Shown here piece by piece: positions 1 to 8,108 of a stretch of DNA of 64,000 nt. The notes under the pieces were generated by a model that was not told the origin of the DNA, searched no databases, and was given only the letters and a program-made list of their open reading frames with translations. Positions within the stretch are counted from its first letter, which is position 1. Each line of letters opens with the position of its first letter. Origin of the DNA: a bacterium 1XD8-76 (GTDB taxonomy: Bacteria; Bacillota; Clostridia; Lachnospirales; Lachnospiraceae); contig RAZE01000019.1 in the NCBI GenBank assembly GCA_003611955.1, forward strand, positions 1 to 64,000, in the 5' to 3' direction. The position numbers and the translations under genes are program-made.

Positions 1-396
1 TGCTGCAAGGCGCTGACAACATGCCCGGCAAATGGCAGCTGCTCATCTTTCTCGGGCAGCAGACTATCCTGAATATGCAGAAAAACGGTACTGCACAGAC
101 GGAGCGGAGCTGTTGTCAATAGAACCGTGGAATACCGCAGCAGGCGGCATTGCCGACTGTGAGGATATGCCGCGAAAGTCTGTTGACATAAGGCTCACGG
201 ATAATCCTGTCAGACAGAAAAGGGGCAGCTGCGCCCTTTTCCCGCCATCCGGCAGGGACGGGTTCGGGCAGAGCCCGCTAACGGGTCAAGGGACTGGTCC
301 CTTGTGGGGTTTGGGGCTACGCCCCAAGGTCTCTAAATCATCAATATCTGCAATTTTCAAGGTTCCGCTGAGCCTATTTTTTTTGGCTCGGTTTTT
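1..396. other. Mobile-element debris, no intact gene
   Basis: No complete gene is supported here. A reading frame open from base 3 to a stop at 120-122 on the plus strand (containing ADNMPGKWQLLIFLGQQ) looks protein-like and could be the 3' end of a gene that starts outside the window, but I do not recognise it. The rest is GC-rich hairpin sequence leading into a tnpV relic on the other strand. The plus-strand frame 32-448 reads through these hairpins and is probably not coding. Confidence 0.35.
288..327. repeat. Two tandem perfect hairpins
   Basis: Bases 288-303 (AAGGGACTGGTCCCTT) form a 7-bp perfect stem with a 2-base loop. Bases 311-327 (TTGGGGCTACGCCCCAA) form a 7-bp stem with a 3-base loop. 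Such GC-rich hairpin strings often lie near the ends of conjugative and mobilisable elements in gut Firmicutes. This is consistent with the adjacent tnpV relic, but function is not shown by the sequence. Confidence 0.5.
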
Positions 397-397
397 T
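369..397 (+). terminator. Possible rho-independent terminator
   Basis: GAGCC (370-374) pairs with GGCTC (385-389), followed by a T run at 391-397. The loop is itself T-rich and the stem is only 5 bp, so this is a weak call. Confidence 0.35.
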
Positions 398-566
398 CAT
401 AGATTACTTGACACTACCCATAAAACAATTTCTTCTGCCCGGTTGTGAATGTTAACCGTTCCTGTGCCTGTTCGTTCAGGTCTGCAAGGTATGTCCATAA
501 TTCCCCGGTCAATATCAATGACCACGTAAGGTTATTGTCTAAAAGTAATGTCGTCTCAAGTCTCTT
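397..566 (-). pseudogene. TnpV-like transposon protein, internally deleted relic
   Basis: Translating the minus strand gives LLLDNNLTWSLILTGELW and then YLADLNEQAQERL, which match the middle of the small TnpV protein carried by Firmicute transposons. A frame change follows, then IHNRAEEIVL, which matches the TnpV C-terminus, and a stop at 397-399. The segment normally between these two blocks is absent. The 5' part is also lost: an in-frame stop lies just upstream of base 566. This is a scar of a former transposon; no recombinase remains beside it. Family assignment is from recall of conserved TnpV motifs, not a search. Confidence 0.55.
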
Positions 567-661
567 TCAAAAATGGTGTAATACCGGTGTCGTTAGTGAA
601 TTGCTCATGCTGCCACATTTTCACTGCTGTTCCCTGTCACTCAAATATGGAAAACAGGCTG

Positions 662-1273
662 TCAGCAACAGGACAACTGTTTTATCCCTTCCTGCTTTTC
701 TATCATTAGGAACAGGCCGTCCAGCCTTTTGGCGCTGCGTTTCTCCTCCCGCTTCTTCGCCATCCTGTAATACAGTTTCTGCCGTTCCGTATTCTGCGGT
801 AGTTTACGGTAATCCTTCGGCGCGTTCTGTTTGAATTCATCATGCTCCTTTATGTATTTCAGATACTTCATGATGCTTCCGGCCTCCGGTATATCGCCCT
901 GGCGGTGGAATGGCGCCTTTTCTACATCTTCCAGGCAAACTCTCCCGTTCACATAGTTCCTGTGGAGAAGGATAAAGCTTTGTTCCCTGATCTTGTATAT
1001 GATCTTCCAACATCCGACATCCGTCCGCACATACACCTTCTTATCCTTTAAATCCACATTCATGTTGGACTGCCCAGCATACCTCTCAATTCTGTCCTTT
1101 TCCAGCTTATAGAGGAATTCAATGCCATCGCAGCACTTACATGGACGGTACCCCTTCCATTCCGCATCCTCCCATTCCATCTTAATCCGATTCTTCTTCC
1201 GGATTTTTCCCGCATACCGACACTCCGGCCTGTGGTACACCATATCCGATGAATTCCTGCTCATAATCCTCAT
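662..1273 (-). CDS. Hypothetical protein with HxxxC...CxxC zinc-type motif
   Basis: Function unknown. The N-terminal part carries YHRPECRYAGKI and then GYRPCKCC, a His/Cys pattern resembling the metal-binding module of Ada-like proteins, so zinc binding is likely. The remainder is strongly basic with many Lys/Arg, and the C-terminal third is probably helical. The start at 1273 (MRIMSRN) is chosen because AAAGGAG lies 9 bases upstream; the frame is open up to an ATG at 1354 but that one has no convincing ribosome binding site. It stands alone between a transposon relic and the ilv genes, so it may belong to former mobile DNA. Confidence 0.6.
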   Translation of the reverse strand: MRIMSRNSSDMVYHRPECRYAGKIRKKNRIKMEWEDAEWKGYRPCKCCDGIEFLYKLEKDRIERYAGQSNMNVDLKDKKVYVRTDVGCWKIIYKIREQSFILLHRNYVNGRVCLEDVEKAPFHRQGDIPEAGSIMKYLKYIKEHDEFKQNAPKDYRKLPQNTERQKLYYRMAKKREEKRSAKRLDGLFLMIEKQEGIKQLSCC

Positions 1274-1480
1274 ACCCTTCTGCTCCTTTCCCCAGGTTGG
1301 TCTTCTATATAAGACAAGGATATCAGAATATGTGTCCCAAAAAACGGACTCCATGCCATAGATTTTGATAAATTCTCTTACTTCGGTGCTTATGTGATTT
1401 TTGTTTTTTTCACTATATGCCCATCTCCAGTTTGCACTTTTTGCCTTACTGTTTCAGACAGGCTGCAACTCTCGATGCCT

Positions 1481-1984
1481 TCATGATCTTTCAGACATAC
1501 TAATCGCTTCAACTGCGACACTTCCGCCCCTTACAATCTCCATCCTGTTTGCAAACTTTCTTTTCAGCAAGGTTATTAAATCATCATTTCTGTTTTCTGT
1601 CCGGGTACATTCCAAAAGAACAGTGGCACCATCATAGTCAATAATTGCAACTCCGAATACTTTAGAAATCCGAAACAATTCCGTTATGTCTGCATCTGAA
1701 CAATGATTCACCTTAACAAATAAGATTTCTTTCACGTGGATCGGCGTATCTGTATAATCCACCACCCTGATTACCTCAACACTTCTGCCGAGCTGCTTTT
1801 TTATCTGCTCAAAAGTCCTGTCATCGCTTGTTAAACTGATCGTCATTCGTGATATGGTACTGTCCTCAGTGACTCCGACTGTCAAGCTGTCCAGATTATA
1901 AGACTTTCCGGAAAACAAACCCGAAATACGGGCAAGTACGCCTGTTTCGTTTTCGACAAATAAACAAATCCATCTCTTCTTCAC
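1481..1984 (-). CDS. ilvN: Acetolactate synthase small (regulatory) subunit
   Basis: Regulatory subunit of acetohydroxyacid synthase, the first common step of valine, leucine and isoleucine synthesis. The 167-residue length is normal. An ACT domain occupies about residues 4-75 (WICLFVENETGVLARISGLF opening, then the YNLDSLTVG core), followed by the second small-subunit domain. In this family the ACT domain binds valine for feedback control. The start codon overlaps the ilvB stop by 4 bases (ATGA, 1981-1984), so the two subunits are translationally coupled and probably made in fixed ratio. Confidence 0.95.
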   Translation of the reverse strand: MKKRWICLFVENETGVLARISGLFSGKSYNLDSLTVGVTEDSTISRMTISLTSDDRTFEQIKKQLGRSVEVIRVVDYTDTPIHVKEILFVKVNHCSDADITELFRISKVFGVAIIDYDGATVLLECTRTENRNDDLITLLKRKFANRMEIVRGGSVAVEAISMSERS

Positions 1985-3720
1985 GCTCTGCCTTCCTCAC
2001 TTTCCAAAATCATGTCATGGAGGGAGTTCCCCGGCGGAACAATCGGCATGACATTGATTTCCCTGTCTATGATAAATTCAATAACCGTAGGTGTTTTTGT
2101 ATTCTGTTTCGCCCCGTTCAAAGCCGATTTTATATCCTCCGCCTTTGTGACACGGATTCCCTTTGCACCATAACTTTCTGCCAGTGCAACGAAATCCGGC
2201 GTATATTCCGGGCAGCAATGATCCGGCTGGTTGCAGCCTGTCTCACAGCTTCTCCGATAGCGCATACAGGTACTCGAATACCGCCTGTCATAAAACATTT
2301 CCTGCCACTGCCGCACATTCCCTAAATATCCGTTATTCAATATGCAGATGATAACTGGCAGTTCATAAACAACCGCCGTCGCCATTTCCTGAATATTCAT
2401 CTGCATACCGCCATCACCGGATATGACAATGACATCTTTATGGGGATTGCCAAGTTTTGCCCCGATTGCAGCAGGAAAACCATATCCCATTGTCCCCAGG
2501 CCCCCCGATGTCAGCATTTGCTTCTTCTCATCAATATCAAGAAATTGTGTTGTCCATAATTGATTTTGACCTACATCGGCAGCGACAATAGCGTCTTTAA
2601 ACAACTCATTTATGGATTGGAGGATCATCTGTGGCGTCAAACCGACCTTCCCCATAGTAAGCGGATATTCCTTTTTCCAACGGTTGATTTCATCTGTCCA
2701 CTCTGAGATATGGAGCGGCTTTGCCCTTTCAAGCAAAGCACATATCGCTTTTTTCGCATCGGCAACAATGGGAATATCCACATCAATATTCCGGGAAATA
2801 GATGCCGCATCCACATCAATATGAATAATTTTTGCATTCACTGCAAATTCCTCTATTTTCCCCGTAATGCGGTCGTTGAACCGTGTTCCTATTGAAAAAA
2901 GAACATCACAGTTACTGATCGCTGAATTGGCGGCATAGCTCCCATGAATACCTGTATTGCCAACATATAAACTGTTCGTTGTGGGAATTGCCCCTTTTCC
3001 CATGATCGTCGTAATGACAGGAACGCCTGTCAGCTCTGCAAGCTGTGTCATCTCTTTATTTGCATGGGCGATATTCACTCCGCCGCCTATCAGAAAAACA
3101 GGCTTCACCGCATGGTTCAAGATGTCCAGCGCCTTATTTAACTGTCCCATATGGGCGGAAGTATACGGCTTATAACCTCTCACCATAATTTCCTTCGGGT
3201 AAAAATCGCTGCCGTAAGCCCTCTGGACATCCTTTGGCAGGTCAACAACTACTACCCCCGGTTTTCCTGTTTTTGCAATATAAAATGCCTTTTTGATCGT
3301 TTCTGCCAGATCTTCCCTCTTCCGCACCATCACAGCATATTTACAGATACTTCTTGTGATGCCCACAAAGTCCACTTCCTGAAAGGTATCATTCCCAATA
3401 AGGTGTGTCGGCACCTGTCCCGTAAAACATACTAACGGAACACTGTCATAATTCGCAGTAGCAATGCCCGTAACGAGATTCGTGGCTCCCGGCCCGCTTG
3501 TCACAAGACAGACACCGACTTTTCCCGTAGAACGTGCATAACCGTCTGCCGCATGGATCAAGCCCTGCTCATGGCGAGGCAGGATCACAGCTATTTCTCT
3601 TTCTCCATACAGTGCATTAAACAGATCTATCGCCTGTCCCCCCGGATAAGCGAACAATGTGTCAACAGCTTCTTCTTTTAGTGCTTTCACGAATAAATCT
3701 GCACCTGTAATCTGTCTCAT
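1981..3720 (-). CDS. ilvB: Acetolactate synthase large (catalytic) subunit
   Basis: ThDP-dependent catalytic subunit that condenses two pyruvates to acetolactate, or pyruvate and 2-oxobutyrate to acetohydroxybutyrate. The N-terminal PYR domain holds the catalytic Glu in LPRHEQGLIHAADGYA. A central nucleotide-fold domain follows, then the PP domain with the ThDP/Mg motif GDGGMQMN...NNGYLGN. Start 3720 (MRQITGADLF) is chosen because GGAGG lies 5 bases upstream; the open frame extends to 3762 without a ribosome binding site. A Cys-rich insert (STCMRYRRSCETGCNQPDHC and on) precedes TPDFVALAESYG. First gene of an ilvBN pair, with TetR just upstream. Confidence 0.95.
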   Translation of the reverse strand: MRQITGADLFVKALKEEAVDTLFAYPGGQAIDLFNALYGEREIAVILPRHEQGLIHAADGYARSTGKVGVCLVTSGPGATNLVTGIATANYDSVPLVCFTGQVPTHLIGNDTFQEVDFVGITRSICKYAVMVRKREDLAETIKKAFYIAKTGKPGVVVVDLPKDVQRAYGSDFYPKEIMVRGYKPYTSAHMGQLNKALDILNHAVKPVFLIGGGVNIAHANKEMTQLAELTGVPVITTIMGKGAIPTTNSLYVGNTGIHGSYAANSAISNCDVLFSIGTRFNDRITGKIEEFAVNAKIIHIDVDAASISRNIDVDIPIVADAKKAICALLERAKPLHISEWTDEINRWKKEYPLTMGKVGLTPQMILQSINELFKDAIVAADVGQNQLWTTQFLDIDEKKQMLTSGGLGTMGYGFPAAIGAKLGNPHKDVIVISGDGGMQMNIQEMATAVVYELPVIICILNNGYLGNVRQWQEMFYDRRYSSTCMRYRRSCETGCNQPDHCCPEYTPDFVALAESYGAKGIRVTKAEDIKSALNGAKQNTKTPTVIEFIIDREINVMPIVPPGNSLHDMILESEEGRA

Positions 3721-3737
3721 AACTTCCTCCGTTTTTA

Positions 3738-3757
3738 ATGCGTGTGCTTGCACGCAT
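3738..3757. promoter_or_regulatory. Palindrome, candidate TetR operator upstream of ilvB
   Basis: ATGCGTG-TGCTTG-CACGCAT is a perfect 7-bp inverted repeat 18 bases upstream of the ilvB start. Read on the minus strand it contains TGCAAGCACACGC, which matches TGCAAGTACATGC (4428-4440, upstream of the tetR gene) at 11 of 13 positions. The shared motif is the basis for calling it an operator of the neighbouring TetR protein (inference). Confidence 0.45.
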
Positions 3758-3771
3758 ATCATTTATTTTTT

Positions 3772-3795
3772 AGGAAACGACGGGAGTCGTTTCCT
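3772..3795. repeat. 24-base perfect hairpin at the tetR stop
   Basis: AGGAAACGAC-GGGA-GTCGTTTCCT, a 10-bp perfect stem overlapping the tetR stop codon. There is no T tract after it on either strand, so it is not a standard terminator. It may shape tetR-ilvB read-through or mRNA stability. Confidence 0.5.
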
Positions 3796-4381
3796 ATCGC
3801 ATTGCCGCCTGATAGATTCCTCTTACAAACATCTGCACACTTTCTTTAATGTACTCATCTTTTTCAACATCCGTAAGCTCTTTTCCGAACGATGCATTCA
3901 GAAATGTATAGCCAAATGTTGCCGAAAATACTGTCAATGCCAGCGTCTTAAAGTCTTTCTCCGGTATTTTTCCCATCTCACACATCTTATTCAGATAATC
4001 GGTAAATGCCTCCAAAAATGCCTGCGGAACTTTCATAATGAGCTGTTTGGTTTCCTCATAGAGCTGCGGCGCCCTCAGACCGATTGACAGATTGACGAAA
4101 TCCGGTGTCATCCTGTCAATATATGCTCTCATGAACATTTCCAGATCCGTCTGCAAATCCCACGCTACATTTTCAAAAATCTCCGGTGTGACATTCGCCC
4201 GCCAGCCTGCCTGGTTTGCCCCTTGCAAAACAATATCCTTTTTACTGTCAAACTTGCGGAAAAGGGTACACTCATTTACACCGGCGACCTTCGCAATCTC
4301 TTTCGTGGTTGTTGCAACGTATCCTTTGTCTCGGACTAATGTCATTGCCGCATCAATGATTTTCTGGCTTGTTTCATCCAC
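3794..4381 (-). CDS. TetR/AcrR family transcriptional regulator
   Basis: One-component DNA-binding regulator of 195 residues, usual for the family. The N-terminal helix-turn-helix lies at about residues 7-50 (AAMTLVRDKGYVATTTKEIA, then VNECTLFRKFDSKKDI); the rest is a helical ligand and dimer domain with no recognisable ligand signature. The start is GTG at 4381, preceded by a GGGGGG ribosome binding site 7 bases upstream. It sits directly upstream of ilvB on the same strand with 73 bases between, and a shared 13-base motif lies ahead of both genes. It therefore probably controls itself and ilvBN (inference). The effector is unknown. Confidence 0.85.
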   Translation of the reverse strand: MDETSQKIIDAAMTLVRDKGYVATTTKEIAKVAGVNECTLFRKFDSKKDIVLQGANQAGWRANVTPEIFENVAWDLQTDLEMFMRAYIDRMTPDFVNLSIGLRAPQLYEETKQLIMKVPQAFLEAFTDYLNKMCEMGKIPEKDFKTLALTVFSATFGYTFLNASFGKELTDVEKDEYIKESVQMFVRGIYQAAMR

Positions 4382-4427
4382 ATTCTGTCCCCCCTTTCAC
4401 AATATTATCTTTATTAACATATTTTCA

Positions 4428-4440
4428 TGCAAGTACATGC
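4428..4440. promoter_or_regulatory. Candidate TetR autoregulatory operator
   Basis: TGCAAGTACATGC, 46 bases upstream of the tetR start codon, is a near-palindrome (GCA-GTAC-TGC). A closely matching copy lies upstream of ilvB at 3740-3752. Confidence 0.4.
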
Positions 4441-4498
4441 TTTCATAGTAACAAACTGAATATCGAAAGTCAATAGGATAATTCTCAGCCGGAAAGAC

Positions 4499-5128
4499 TT
4501 AGTATTCTTTTCCATAAAACAGTGATTTTAAGTCGGCGGCGGACTTTTTTATATCCGGCTGGGCAATCACTGCGGAAACAACTGCCAGACCGTCAATCCC
4601 CATAGGCAAAAAAAGCATTGCATTTTCCTTACTGATACCCCCGATCACAACAATCGGTATATCAACCGCCCCGCGGATTCTTCCAAGTTCCTCCATAGAT
4701 ACATAGCCTGCATCCAATTTTGTCCTCGTTGGGAACATAGCGCCCACCCCCAGATAGTCCGCTCCGGCTTTTGTCGCATTTACCGCTTCCTCTGTGGAAA
4801 CGGCGGAAACACCAAGCAGCATATCTTTACCTATAATCTTCCGGGCGATATCTGCCGGAATATCCTTCTGTCCGATATGTACCCCGGCTGCGCCCACTGC
4901 CATAGCAATGTCGATACGATCATTTATGATGAGCGGTATGCTGTATCTGTCGGTGATCTTTTTTATTTCCAACGCCTGCAAATAAAAATCTAATGCCGGG
5001 ATCTCCTTTTCCCTAAGCTGTACCACCGTACATCCGCCGGCGGCTGCCTGCTCCACCGCCTCACCCAACGTCCTGGTACTCATAAACATACGGTCTGTCA
5101 CAAGATATAAAGAATAATCAGGTTTCAT
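4499..5128 (-). CDS. thiE: Thiamine phosphate synthase
   Basis: Joins hydroxymethylpyrimidine diphosphate and thiazole phosphate to give thiamine phosphate. A TIM-barrel of 209 residues with the family landmarks VQLREKE near the N-terminus, INDRIDIAMAVGAAGVHIG, GVSAVSTEEA, GADYLGVGAMFPT and the phosphate-binding loop VVIGGIS. The gene overlaps the thiD stop by 11 bases (5118-5128), so it is translationally coupled. Last gene of the tenA-thiD-thiE operon under the TPP riboswitch at 6750-6832. Confidence 0.93.
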   Translation of the reverse strand: MKPDYSLYLVTDRMFMSTRTLGEAVEQAAAGGCTVVQLREKEIPALDFYLQALEIKKITDRYSIPLIINDRIDIAMAVGAAGVHIGQKDIPADIARKIIGKDMLLGVSAVSTEEAVNATKAGADYLGVGAMFPTRTKLDAGYVSMEELGRIRGAVDIPIVVIGGISKENAMLFLPMGIDGLAVVSAVIAQPDIKKSAADLKSLFYGKEY

Positions 5129-5960
5129 TTCCCACCATCCCTTCCTTCCCGGAAAGCTGTTCTTCTGTCAGCCCGTATTGGTAGAGGTGCCAGAAATGGT
5201 GTGTCGGGCCGCAGCCCTTCCCGATGTCAAGGGAATGCCCAATCGCCATTGTCACATAATCCTTTGCTTTCCGGACTGCCTCCCGTAACCCTAAGCCCCT
5301 TGCAAGCTGTGAAGCAACGGCAGAGGAAAAGGTACAGCCTGTCCCGTGCGTATTCTTTGTATCAATCCGGGCAGTGCCAAAATGACAGATTTCTTTCCCG
5401 TCAAACAGGACATCCACCGCATTCCCTGCTGCATGACCGCCCTTGACAACAACCGCCCTGCATCCCATTTTATGGATCGCCTTTGCGGCTTCTTCCATGT
5501 CTGCCACTGATCTGATCCTGCTTCCCGTTATTTTTTCCGCTTCCGGAATATTCGGTGTCAGTACGTCAGCAAGCGGGACCACCGTCTCAATCAGCGTTTT
5601 GATTGCCGCAGGTTCCATGAGCGGGCAGCCGTTTTTCGCATACATCACAGGGTCAACCACAATATTTGCCGGATGGTAATACTTCAGTTTTGCGGCAACT
5701 TCACTCATACAGTCCGGTGTGGAAAGCATACCGACTTTCACCGCATCAACCTCAATATCTTCAAAAACAGCATCCATCTGTTTGCCAATCATATCCGGGC
5801 TGACATCCTGAATGTCGATTACTCTGTCTGTGTTTTCTGCAACAACAGATACAATGACGCTCATTCCAAATACACCATGTGCGGAAAATGTCTTTAAGTC
5901 TGCCTGTATGCCCGCACCGCCGCTGCAGTCAGAACCTGCAATACTCAATACTTTTCTCAT
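5118..5960 (-). CDS. thiD: Hydroxymethylpyrimidine/phosphomethylpyrimidine kinase
   Basis: Phosphorylates hydroxymethylpyrimidine twice to the diphosphate used by ThiE. Ribokinase-fold enzyme of 280 residues. N-terminal substrate loop GSDCSGGAGIQADLKTFSAH; C-terminal anion-hole and catalytic motif THGTGCTFSSAVAS. The start at 5960 (MRKVLSIAG) has a GGAG-type ribosome binding site. It lies 49 bases after tenA, and TenA output (hydroxymethylpyrimidine from base degradation products) is its substrate, which fits a salvage operon. Confidence 0.94.
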   Translation of the reverse strand: MRKVLSIAGSDCSGGAGIQADLKTFSAHGVFGMSVIVSVVAENTDRVIDIQDVSPDMIGKQMDAVFEDIEVDAVKVGMLSTPDCMSEVAAKLKYYHPANIVVDPVMYAKNGCPLMEPAAIKTLIETVVPLADVLTPNIPEAEKITGSRIRSVADMEEAAKAIHKMGCRAVVVKGGHAAGNAVDVLFDGKEICHFGTARIDTKNTHGTGCTFSSAVASQLARGLGLREAVRKAKDYVTMAIGHSLDIGKGCGPTHHFWHLYQYGLTEEQLSGKEGMVGNET

Positions 5961-6009
5961 TGTTTGATTCTCTCACTCCTTCCGCTTTTGTGGAACAGGA
6001 AAAACTTCT

Positions 6010-6669
6010 TCATGCCTTTTTTCTCCGGTAAACCATATTCCAAAAATCAAGCTCCAAATAACTCGCCTTTTCAAAAATACCGCCCAGCTTTTTCCGGTCA
6101 ACCTCAGAAAGGCTCCCACATTTCTTATCTGCAAAGTCGCACCATTCCCTGCAGCTTTCAGCATATCGATCATCGGCATAATCCTGAATGAAATCCCAAT
6201 ATTTTGATTTCCGGCTTTCCGGTTCATCTGCAAGTTTCCGGAATATATAGCTGTAACTCAGCATACACGGGAGTACCGCCATGAGTATCTCACACCCATT
6301 TCCACGCTCCGCAATTTCAAACAGGAAATCAATATAATTCCGGTTTTCCGGCAACAGATCAATAAATTCTATCTCATCATCCGTCGTGCCGAACTGCCTT
6401 AAATAATTCAGGCGCACCACTGACTCTGCATCTGTTACAAAGTTCAGGATAGAATAGTAAAGCTGAATCTCCTTTAATGTTTCCGCATGGTATATTGCCT
6501 TGCCATACACACGGGCATAATTTTTCAGATAGATGCTGTCCTGTATCATGTATTCTTTAAAATTCTCAACGGAGAGCTTTCCATCCTTCATATCCTGCAC
6601 AAACAAAGCAGCAGTACACTTGTCCCAGACAGGCATATTCTGTCTCAAAATACCTTCCATAAATGGCAT
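6010..6669 (-). CDS. tenA: Aminopyrimidine aminohydrolase / thiaminase II
   Basis: TenA-family enzyme that recovers the hydroxymethylpyrimidine moiety from thiamine breakdown products. All-helical protein of 219 residues. The family nucleophile Cys lies in LPCMLSYSYIF, and the C-terminal Glu region is KASYLELDFWNMVY. Start 6669 (MPFMEGILRQ) is set by a GGAGGG ribosome binding site 9 bases upstream; the open frame runs on to 6714 inside the riboswitch terminator and should not be used. First gene of tenA-thiD-thiE, 21 bases after the regulated terminator. Confidence 0.92.
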   Translation of the reverse strand: MPFMEGILRQNMPVWDKCTAALFVQDMKDGKLSVENFKEYMIQDSIYLKNYARVYGKAIYHAETLKEIQLYYSILNFVTDAESVVRLNYLRQFGTTDDEIEFIDLLPENRNYIDFLFEIAERGNGCEILMAVLPCMLSYSYIFRKLADEPESRKSKYWDFIQDYADDRYAESCREWCDFADKKCGSLSEVDRKKLGGIFEKASYLELDFWNMVYRRKKA

Positions 6670-6689
6670 TTTCTTTTCCCTCCTTGTGA

Positions 6690-6724
6690 TAAAAAAATAG
6701 AGCTTCCAAATCATCAGAAGCTCT
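6690..6724 (-). terminator. Riboswitch-controlled terminator
   Basis: On the minus strand AGAGCTTC (from 6724) pairs with GAAGCTCT (to 6699), then a run of T. It lies between the TPP aptamer and tenA, the arrangement expected for transcription attenuation when TPP is high. Confidence 0.85.
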
Positions 6725-6749
6725 TTCAGACGCAGTACGGCGTAAGAAA

Positions 6750-6832
6750 TTGCTTCCCTACGCCGGTATTAGCCAACAGGTCAAGAGGTCAGGTCTTACC
6801 TTTTTCAACTTGTTCAGTTCCCTCGCAAACAG
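6750..6832 (-). promoter_or_regulatory. TPP riboswitch aptamer (thi box)
   Basis: The minus strand shows the conserved 3' half of the thi box, GACCTGTTGGCTAATACCGG then CGTAGGGAAGC, and an AACTGA element upstream in place of the usual GCTGAGA. A second pairing, GGCGTA with TTACGCC, can form between the 3' strand of the aptamer and the following bases and is a plausible antiterminator. Position ahead of thiamine genes and a terminator supports the call. The variant 5' motif lowers certainty slightly. Confidence 0.8.
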
Positions 6833-7010
6833 ATATCATTCCTATTCAGTTAAAAACAAAATGGACATTCCATGTGCAGGGAATATCCTAAAAAATACGA
6901 CACCGTAGTCCCCCTGCTTGGGTAATACTATACGGGATATGGAAAGGAAAGTCAATAGAATTTTATAAATAACTTTGCGGGGATTGGGTGTCAACTTTTT
7001 TTTATATATT

Positions 7011-7576
7011 TTAATTATCCAGCATTTCCAAATAGCTGTCCAGCTTTGCATTTACATAACCTGCAAACAGTTTTTCCATTACACCAAGATTATGCTTTAC
7101 ATAGTATTCGTCAAATGCATTGTAATACGAGATACGGTCTGCAAACTTAATGTCAATCGGCGGATATCCTGCTTTCATCAATTCCAAATTTGCTTGATGA
7201 TACTCTCCGATAAAGGCACCTGTTCTTTTAACAAATCCCGAACAAAATCGAATGCCTCTTTATGCCCGACTGCTTCCATATGATCTTTTAACGGTTTTCT
7301 GTCAATCGTTAGGCCACGCAAAGCCATATCCGTTTCACGCAGGGTCAGAGTGTTTCCTTCAATTGCATTGGAATTATAAGTATACTCAATAATGAATTCC
7401 TCAGTCAAGCGCTCCCGTTCCCCCTCAGTCAACGGGCGTCTGGTATCCAGTTCTCTCTTCTTCCTGTCTATAGCTGTCAGCAAACTTTCTGTTGCTCTAA
7501 AACGTCCATCCTCCGGTTTTTTCGCATTTGATGAAATCCCCCACTTTTCTGCTGCTTGCCTTACCGTTATATACAT
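7011..7576 (-). pseudogene. Fic-family AMPylase with the catalytic core deleted
   Basis: Fic proteins transfer AMP or similar groups to target proteins. The frame from 7576 (MYITVRQAAEKWGIS) carries an N-terminal helix-turn-helix-like stretch and the inhibitory-helix region YNSNAIEGNTLTLRET, then runs to SIIKQI and stops at 7178-7180. In another frame the DNA continues with NLELMKAGYPPIDIKFADR and on to YLEMLDN, ending at 7011, which is the normal Fic C-terminus. The intervening segment, which should contain the HPFxDGNGRxxR catalytic motif, is missing. The gene is therefore enzymatically dead. A GAGGGG ribosome binding site precedes the start. Confidence 0.75.
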
Positions 7577-7634
7577 AAAAATCGCCCCTCTCTTACTACT
7601 ATTATGCATCCTCGAAATTTGTCTGCCTGCCCTT

Positions 7635-8108
7635 TTATGATAAACGTGCATACAGTTCACTAAATTCTTCTTCCGAAATTCTTAATTCCGTTTCGTTATA
7701 ATAAGGAGCGCCATCTCTGATTCCGAATTCAAGAACAACAGGTCCGTCTAAGTAGTAGGCTTTATGCGTGTAGTTAACCGGTTCGGCCTTCCAGACATAA
7801 TCTACTAAAGCCTTTGCCGCCTTTCCGGATTTTTCGTCCTGTATGCCGCCAACTGCGGGACCTGAGCCTGCACAGTAAATGTCTACGTAAACTTCTTCCC
7901 CTTCCTCCGACGTCGCTAAAATACAGTACAAAAAAAGATTCTCTACATTTTCTGTCTCATAGATCGGCTTACCAAACAACGCTTTGATTTTACCGCATAT
8001 AAGAGAAAACTGATTTCCATAATCTGCAAAACTTTCTATAAAATTACATAATCTACTGCTGTCCGCTAATTTTTCCATGTCTTTCACTGCTTGAAATGTG
8101 TACGGCAT
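7635..8108 (-). CDS. Hypothetical protein
   Basis: A 157-residue soluble, acidic protein with no signal peptide, membrane segment or motif that I recognise. A strong AAGGAGG ribosome binding site lies 5 bases before the ATG at 8108, supporting that it is expressed. It lies between two broken genes (phosphoesterase upstream, fic downstream) on the same strand. Function cannot be assigned from the sequence. Confidence 0.6.
   Translation of the reverse strand: MPYTFQAVKDMEKLADSSRLCNFIESFADYGNQFSLICGKIKALFGKPIYETENVENLFLYCILATSEEGEEVYVDIYCAGSGPAVGGIQDEKSGKAAKALVDYVWKAEPVNYTHKAYYLDGPVVLEFGIRDGAPYYNETELRISEEEFSELYARLS

Noticed and set aside
3772-3795. Hairpin after tetR as a rho-independent terminator
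   Set aside because: No T tract follows on either strand; the A/T run is on the wrong side for the plus strand and is A-rich on the minus strand.
6842-7051. Short minus-strand frame between the riboswitch and the fic relic
   Set aside because: No ribosome binding site, basic low-information product, overlaps the end of the fic relic. Bases 6842-7010 show no gene.
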